Source of the DNA: JANQRV01 sp964533785
GTDB taxonomy: Bacteria > Bacteroidota > Bacteroidia > Chitinophagales > Saprospiraceae
Direction: 5' to 3'
DNA: 9,921 bases
NCBI GenBank assembly: GCA_964533785.1
Contig: CAZHNG010000260.1
Span: 1 to 9,921 of the forward strand
Shown: piece by piece, positions 6,485 through 9,921 of the stretch
How the letters are laid out: every line of letters begins with the position of its first letter
How positions within the stretch are numbered: position 1 is the stretch's first letter
Program-made: the position numbers and the translations under genes
Notes under the pieces: model-generated
What the model saw: the letters and a program-made list of their open reading frames with translations, nothing else
What the model was told of the DNA's origin: nothing
Database searches by the model: none

Positions 6485-7912
6485 TCACCGTTCTTTTTTC
6501 TTCAATAAGGCTACACTTTCGATATGGTGTGTATGTGGGAACATATCCACGGGTCTAAGCTTTTCAACACGATAGTGATCTTTCAAGAGATTAAGGTCGC
6601 GTGCCTGGGTTGCAGGATTACAACTAACGTATACGATTTTAGGTGCTGCCAACTGAATGAGCATTTCTACCACTTTAGGGTGCATGCCCGCCCGTGGGGG
6701 ATCTGTGATCAGTAGATCCGGTTTTCCGTGTTGCCGGGCGAAAGTTTCGGTAAGGATGTCTTTAACATCTCCTGCGTAGAAGACCGTATTTTCAATATTG
6801 TTTAGCCCGGCATTGACCTTGGCATCTTCAATAGCCGCGGTAACCTCCTCGATCCCTACCACTTGCCGGCACTTATCAGCTACGTATAAAGCGATGCTGC
6901 CAATTCCAGTATACAGGTCATACACATTTTCGGTGCCTTGCAATTCAGCAAACTCGATAATCGTGTCATAAAGGGCGATCGCTTGTTGGGTATTCGTTTG
7001 AAAAAATGATTTGGGGCCAATTCTAAATTTTATCGATCCCAGTTTTTCCGTAATAAATGTTTTTCCATGGTATAAGACCATATCCAGGTCAAGTAAGAAG
7101 TCATTGACTTTAGGATTGATACAATAGTAGAGAGCAGTGATTTCCGGGAATTCAGCCAGCATAGCATCCAGAAAAGGCTTTATCTTTTCCGGTTCGTTTT
7201 TATGAAAAGCAAAGATCAACATGATTTCCCCTAAATTCGTTATGCGAACGACCATGTTGCGCATTAAACCTTCATTTGCTTTCGCATCATAAAAGGAAAG
7301 TCCTTGCTCGATCGCTAATTCACGGGCTTTATTGCGTATGCTGTTGGAAGGATCGGATTGCAACCAACAATGTTGGATATCGATGATCTTATCAAAAGCT
7401 CCCGCCCGGTGAAAACCAAGTACGTCTTGTTTATTAGAAGTATCAGAAGCGATCTCTGCGGGGGTTAACCAACGTTTATTAGAAAAACTAAACTCCAGTT
7501 TGTTGCGGTAGTAAGTGGTTTCCTTAGCTCCCAAAATAGGCAATAAAGTTTCCACCTCCACTTTGCCGATCCTTTTTAAGGCATTTTCAACGGTCAACTG
7601 TTTATGCCGCAGTTGTGCTTCGTAGGAGAGGTGTTGCCATTTGCAGCCACCGCAAAGATCGTAGTGTGCACAAAAAGGCGTTACCCGATCGGGCGAATAA
7701 CTGTGAAAATGTTGTGGTTTTCCCAGCCAAAAATCTTTCTTTTTCTTCCAGACCAGAGCATCGACAACATCACCAGGGGCTACTTCCTCGAGAAAGATCA
7801 CCCGGCCTTCTTCATCTTTGGCTACGCTTTTACCCCGATCTGCCATTCCGGTGACCTGAAGCCGTTCAATAACTTTTGGTTTACGCTTTTTCCTTCCCAT
7901 ATCAATTGTCAA
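6485..7912 (-). CDS. rlmD: 23S rRNA (uracil-1939-C5)-methyltransferase RlmD
   Basis: A SAM-dependent RNA m5U methyltransferase of the TrmA/RlmC/RlmD family. Domain order: a TRAM-type RNA-binding beta-barrel (about 12-70), four cluster cysteines (Cys81, Cys87, Cys90, Cys182, spaced as in RlmD for a [4Fe-4S] cluster), the family FQTN motif (304-307), the SAM-binding DLYTGIGSIAL (332-342), DPPRAG (404-409), the catalytic-Cys motif VSCNPATQARDL (Cys431), and the terminal FPHTHHIESVALL with general-base Glu465. The TRAM domain plus four Cys favour RlmD over TrmA or RlmC, but Bacteroidota often have several paralogues, so the exact target (U1939 or another uracil) is inferred. At 475 residues it is complete. 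Met5 (7900) is an alternative start. It lies 12 bp downstream of the RDD gene and is probably co-transcribed. Confidence 0.93.
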   Translation of the reverse strand: MTIDMGRKKRKPKVIERLQVTGMADRGKSVAKDEEGRVIFLEEVAPGDVVDALVWKKKKDFWLGKPQHFHSYSPDRVTPFCAHYDLCGGCKWQHLSYEAQLRHKQLTVENALKRIGKVEVETLLPILGAKETTYYRNKLEFSFSNKRWLTPAEIASDTSNKQDVLGFHRAGAFDKIIDIQHCWLQSDPSNSIRNKARELAIEQGLSFYDAKANEGLMRNMVVRITNLGEIMLIFAFHKNEPEKIKPFLDAMLAEFPEITALYYCINPKVNDFLLDLDMVLYHGKTFITEKLGSIKFRIGPKSFFQTNTQQAIALYDTIIEFAELQGTENVYDLYTGIGSIALYVADKCRQVVGIEEVTAAIEDAKVNAGLNNIENTVFYAGDVKDILTETFARQHGKPDLLITDPPRAGMHPKVVEMLIQLAAPKIVYVSCNPATQARDLNLLKDHYRVEKLRPVDMFPHTHHIESVALLKKKER

Positions 7913-7924
7913 TTGCTCAACTAC

Positions 7925-8671
7925 TTACCTTGTCAGAACAATATAATCTTTGATTAAGATTTTCAAAAACTCGATTTTGTTCGGAGGAATGTTTTTCAAT
8001 CCAAGTGGTTCTCGCAGCTTCAAGACGAGTTGGTTGATAGCTTTACGGTGAGCATCATTGGGATATAAACGGTATCTGTTAATTGCCTCCTTGATCAGCA
8101 GCATATCGGCTTCACTTAATTTTTTTACCTGGGGATAAACAGGTTGGTAATTCTCTAAAGTGTTGATTTTTAATATTTCCTGTAAGTAGAAACGGGTGTT
8201 ACTTTGCAGGCGGACAACGGTAGTGTTGGCGGTCATGTCACCCAGTCTTTGGTTTTTGGAAGAAGAACTAATTAATAAGGCGCTGATTACGCCGAAAGAA
8301 AAAAAGGTGTCTACCAAATGAAAGACGGACCGCAATAAATAATCGGAGATGCCGGCCTCTCCACCATCCAGGCGTATAGTCTTGATGCCAAGAGCCTTTT
8401 TGCCCCAGGACTGTCCATTGGCAATAATTTCCGACAATAATTGGTAGGCCATAAAACTCGCAACAGGAAGAATACCATAGAGCACCATGGCCGTCATTTC
8501 ACTCAAGCTGTCGTTGGCCCTTAGTACCGAAACCACAAAAATGATAAGGAAGTAAATAACGCTGAAAACTATAACAATATCAATAAAAAAAGCAAAGAAG
8601 CGCTCCCTCAGAGAAGCCAGTTCGTATTGAATGGTAACATTTTGAGTGGTTCTGACATCAATGGCACTCAT
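7925..8671 (-). CDS. RDD-family integral membrane protein
   Basis: A 248-residue protein. The RDD domain covers about residues 18-155: Arg24 and Asp31 in RERFFAFFID at the start of membrane helix 1, a second helix near 62-80, the family motif NGQSWGKKALGIKTI (85-99), and Asp121 in a third hydrophobic segment (about 115-136). This is followed by NQRLGDMTANTTVV, the usual domain end. Residues 160-248 are soluble and rich in charged helix, a tail longer than in minimal RDD proteins. The biochemical role of the family is poorly defined; transport has been suggested for some members. The gene is divergent from the SpoIIM-family gene across 67 bp. I recall RDD and SpoIIM genes adjoining MoxR/DUF58 gene sets in many Bacteroidota, which suggests an envelope-associated role. 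Confidence 0.9.
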   Translation of the reverse strand: MSAIDVRTTQNVTIQYELASLRERFFAFFIDIVIVFSVIYFLIIFVVSVLRANDSLSEMTAMVLYGILPVASFMAYQLLSEIIANGQSWGKKALGIKTIRLDGGEAGISDYLLRSVFHLVDTFFSFGVISALLISSSSKNQRLGDMTANTTVVRLQSNTRFYLQEILKINTLENYQPVYPQVKKLSEADMLLIKEAINRYRLYPNDAHRKAINQLVLKLREPLGLKNIPPNKIEFLKILIKDYIVLTR

Positions 8672-8718
8672 TTGCTTTACTTACTTCTTGACTATATAGA
8701 ATAATTTACTTAACCTCG

Positions 8719-8726
8719 CAAATATA
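8719..8726 (-). promoter_or_regulatory. Bacteroidota-type -7 box for the RDD-rlmD pair
   Basis: Read on the minus strand, the sequence is TATATTTG, an exact match to TAnnTTTG. It lies 47 bp upstream of the RDD start codon, within the 67-bp divergent region, leaving a leader of about 40 nt. No good -33 TTTG is visible; the expected place falls within the start of the divergent SpoIIM coding sequence. No matching box is evident for the plus-strand gene. Confidence 0.45.
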
Positions 8727-8738
8727 AGTATTTGAAAA

Positions 8739-9227
8739 ATGCGCGAGACTGATTTTATTGATCATAATAAGGAAAAATGGCAGGAATTTGAGCAAGTCCT
8801 TGACGGTAAAAACCCTAATCCCAAGAAGCTCAGTGACCTGTTTGTACAAATCACGGATGATCTATCCTATTCCAGAACCTTTTATCCTAACCGTTCGGTA
8901 AGGGTGTATTTAAACACGGTTGCCCAGCGTGTTTTTTCTTTGATCTATAAAAACCGAAAGTCACAGCGGAGTCGTCTGCTTACGTTTTGGACCGATGAGC
9001 TACCCCGGCTGATGTACGAGTCACGGCAAGCTTTCCGGCTATCTTTTTTTGTTTTTGCCCTCTCAATGGCTATTGGTGTATTAAGTTGTGCCATGGAGCC
9101 CGGTTTTGCCAACCTGATCATGGGCGACCGCTACATAGAAATGACCAACGAGTTTATTGCATCGGGAGATCCGATGGCCGTTTACAAACAAAGAGGGGCG
9201 TTTGGAATGTTTTTTGGTAACCACTAA
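8739..9227 (+). pseudogene. SpoIIM-family membrane protein, 3' half missing
   Basis: The first 160 residues look like a Bacteroidota stage II sporulation protein M homologue (not a sporulation protein in this phylum): start MRETDFIDHNKEKW, a charged helical N-terminal part, LTFWTDELPRLMYESRQAFR before the first membrane helix (about 101-118), then YKQRGAFGMFFG. In intact members, as I recall, this continues into a conserved Asn-containing motif and several more membrane helices, reaching roughly 300-330 residues. Here it ends with Asn-His-stop directly after FFG. None of the three plus-strand frames downstream encodes the missing helices, so this is a loss of sequence and not a simple frameshift. 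The start is well supported by family-like N-terminal residues. The break point is at about 9218. It could be a true pseudogene or the result of a misassembly. Confidence 0.85.
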
Positions 9228-9741
9228 ATCAGATGTCTTTAATCACGAGTTTACATTGGCAATCCCTCCTTTGATGATTGTTGAGGGACCTGGTCAAACC
9301 CAAGAGCGTTGGGGAATACAGGATCCAAGAATATGGCAGGTTTTCGATGAACCTCCTGTTGAGGGAGCGGTAGAAGCAGCCTTGTCCTATGGTTTTAGAC
9401 GGGTGTTTTATGAGAATACCCATCATTATTTTGTGAATTTTAAGATGGCTTGGTTTTATGGAGTGGGCCTTTCACGTCAATACAATAATCGTAGGGAAAG
9501 CAGGCAGTTAGGGGATAGAGAAGGTCGTCGCTACTATGAGGCAGTTTCAGATGTTCACATTTTTGAAATAGCACAGAAACATGTAAGGCAGATCAAAGCA
9601 TATGCTTTCATCGGAGGTATAGAAATTTTACCGCAGTTATTAAGAAAAGACGCTTGTGGTGATTCTATAGAAGAAATCTACGCAGGATGGCCTAACTTAG
9701 CCGCAGTTGAAAGTTGGCTTGGTCCAGACACTGGAAAGTAA
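9220..9741 (+). CDS. Unrecognised soluble protein, probably 5'-truncated at the junction
   Basis: The open frame begins out of frame inside the truncated SpoIIM gene (an ATG at 9157 exists, but its first 21 codons are SpoIIM DNA read in another frame). The independent coding part starts at the junction. The first in-frame ATG after it is at 9274, giving 155 residues; a TTG at 9214 is another option. The lack of a start near the join suggests this is the 3' part of a longer gene. The protein is soluble, with many aromatic residues and Trp (WGIQDPRIWQVFDEP, HHYFVNFKMAWFYGVG), an Arg-rich stretch (NNRRESRQLGDREGRRYY) and a C-terminal WPNLAAVESWLGPD. I recognise no family. A lipoprotein gene starts 3 bp after its stop, which suggests one operon. 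A polymorphic-toxin C-terminus with its immunity lipoprotein is possible but unproven. Confidence 0.5.
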   Translation, partial: TTKSDVFNHEFTLAIPPLMIVEGPGQTQERWGIQDPRIWQVFDEPPVEGAVEAALSYGFRRVFYENTHHYFVNFKMAWFYGVGLSRQYNNRRESRQLGDREGRRYYEAVSDVHIFEIAQKHVRQIKAYAFIGGIEILPQLLRKDACGDSIEEIYAGWPNLAAVESWLGPDTGK

Positions 9742-9744
9742 GGG

Positions 9745-9921
9745 ATGCGTATGAAGATTAAACTGCTTTTTCAGAGCGATAAAGCTAATAACATAAAACT
9801 AATCTTGCTTATCTTGGTAGTTTTGTTATTTTTGTCTGGATGCAAAGAGAGGCTACGTGGTCCCTTTTCTACCGACAATGTGTTTGATATGAATATCTAT
9901 CTCCCAATATATCAGTTGGAT
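9745..9921 (+). CDS. Predicted lipoprotein, N-terminal part (runs off the window)
   Basis: Fifty-nine codons are visible from ATG 9745, with a second in-frame ATG at 9751. A basic N-terminus is followed by a long hydrophobic core (about residues 18-30) and a good lipobox, LSGC, with the lipidated Cys at residue 33. The residues after it (KERLRG) are charged, and Lys-Glu after the Cys loosely resembles the lipoprotein export signals described in Capnocytophaga and relatives, so surface exposure is possible. The rest lies beyond the window, so the function is unknown. It begins 3 bp after the stop of the preceding unrecognised gene, which implies co-transcription. Confidence 0.72.
   Translation, partial: MRMKIKLLFQSDKANNIKLILLILVVLLFLSGCKERLRGPFSTDNVFDMNIYLPIYQLD

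Noticed and set aside
7604..7957. Plus-strand open frames opposite the 5' end of rlmD
   Set aside because: They are antisense to the conserved TRAM and iron-sulfur cysteine region and show no family features.
9157..9219. Start of the right-hand gene at ATG 9157, inside the SpoIIM gene
   Set aside because: The codons up to the junction are SpoIIM-coding DNA in another frame, so they cannot be the native N-terminus of an unrelated gene.
9190..9230. Simple frameshift as the cause of the SpoIIM stop
   Set aside because: None of the three plus-strand frames after 9219 encodes the hydrophobic helices expected of the remaining SpoIIM protein.
9219..9921. Insertion sequence disrupting spoIIM
   Set aside because: No transposase, terminal inverted repeat or target duplication is visible at the junction. 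The right boundary lies outside the window, so a larger element cannot be fully excluded.

Overview
The window looks like chromosomal DNA of a Bacteroidota bacterium, probably a Saprospiria/Lewinella-like marine or sludge lineage. The phylum is well supported; the class is a guess. The evidence is a secreted five-domain fasciclin protein ending in a type IX secretion (T9SS) sorting domain, promoter -7 boxes of the Bacteroidota type TAnnTTTG upstream of dapD and the RDD gene, start codons without clear Shine-Dalgarno sequences, a Pth with the N-terminal extension I recall from this phylum, and an RDD gene divergent from a SpoIIM-family gene.

Layout, left to right. Positions 1-198 are non-coding and carry a degenerate heptamer tandem repeat (20-54) and a 103-bp inverted-repeat element (81-183). 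A small four-helix membrane protein follows (199-555). Then comes a 790-residue secreted protein with five nearly identical FAS1 domains and a T9SS tail (710-3082), a 22-bp near-palindrome, and a strong intrinsic terminator. The gap 3166-3484 holds a roughly 160-bp MITE-like imperfect inverted repeat (3309-3468) bounded by a 7-bp direct repeat; it ends 16 bp before the next gene. That gene (3485-4921) encodes an exported protein of unknown function.

Next is a housekeeping block. dapD (lysine and diaminopimelate synthesis) and pth (peptidyl-tRNA hydrolase) are 13 bp apart on the plus strand and probably co-transcribed. They converge on an RDD membrane protein followed by rlmD (23S rRNA m5U1939 methyltransferase), both on the minus strand and 12 bp apart.

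The right end is the oddest part. The SpoIIM-family gene, divergent from the RDD gene, stops matching its family abruptly at about 9218, within a conserved motif and after only one membrane segment. An unrelated open frame with no good start codon follows directly, then the beginning of a lipoprotein gene that runs off the window. The join is either a real rearrangement (deletion or cassette insertion) or an assembly chimera; sequence alone cannot decide.

I found no rRNA, tRNA, CRISPR array, transposase or phage gene. The strongest candidates for something undescribed are the two structured intergenic repeats and the unrecognised gene pair at the right edge.
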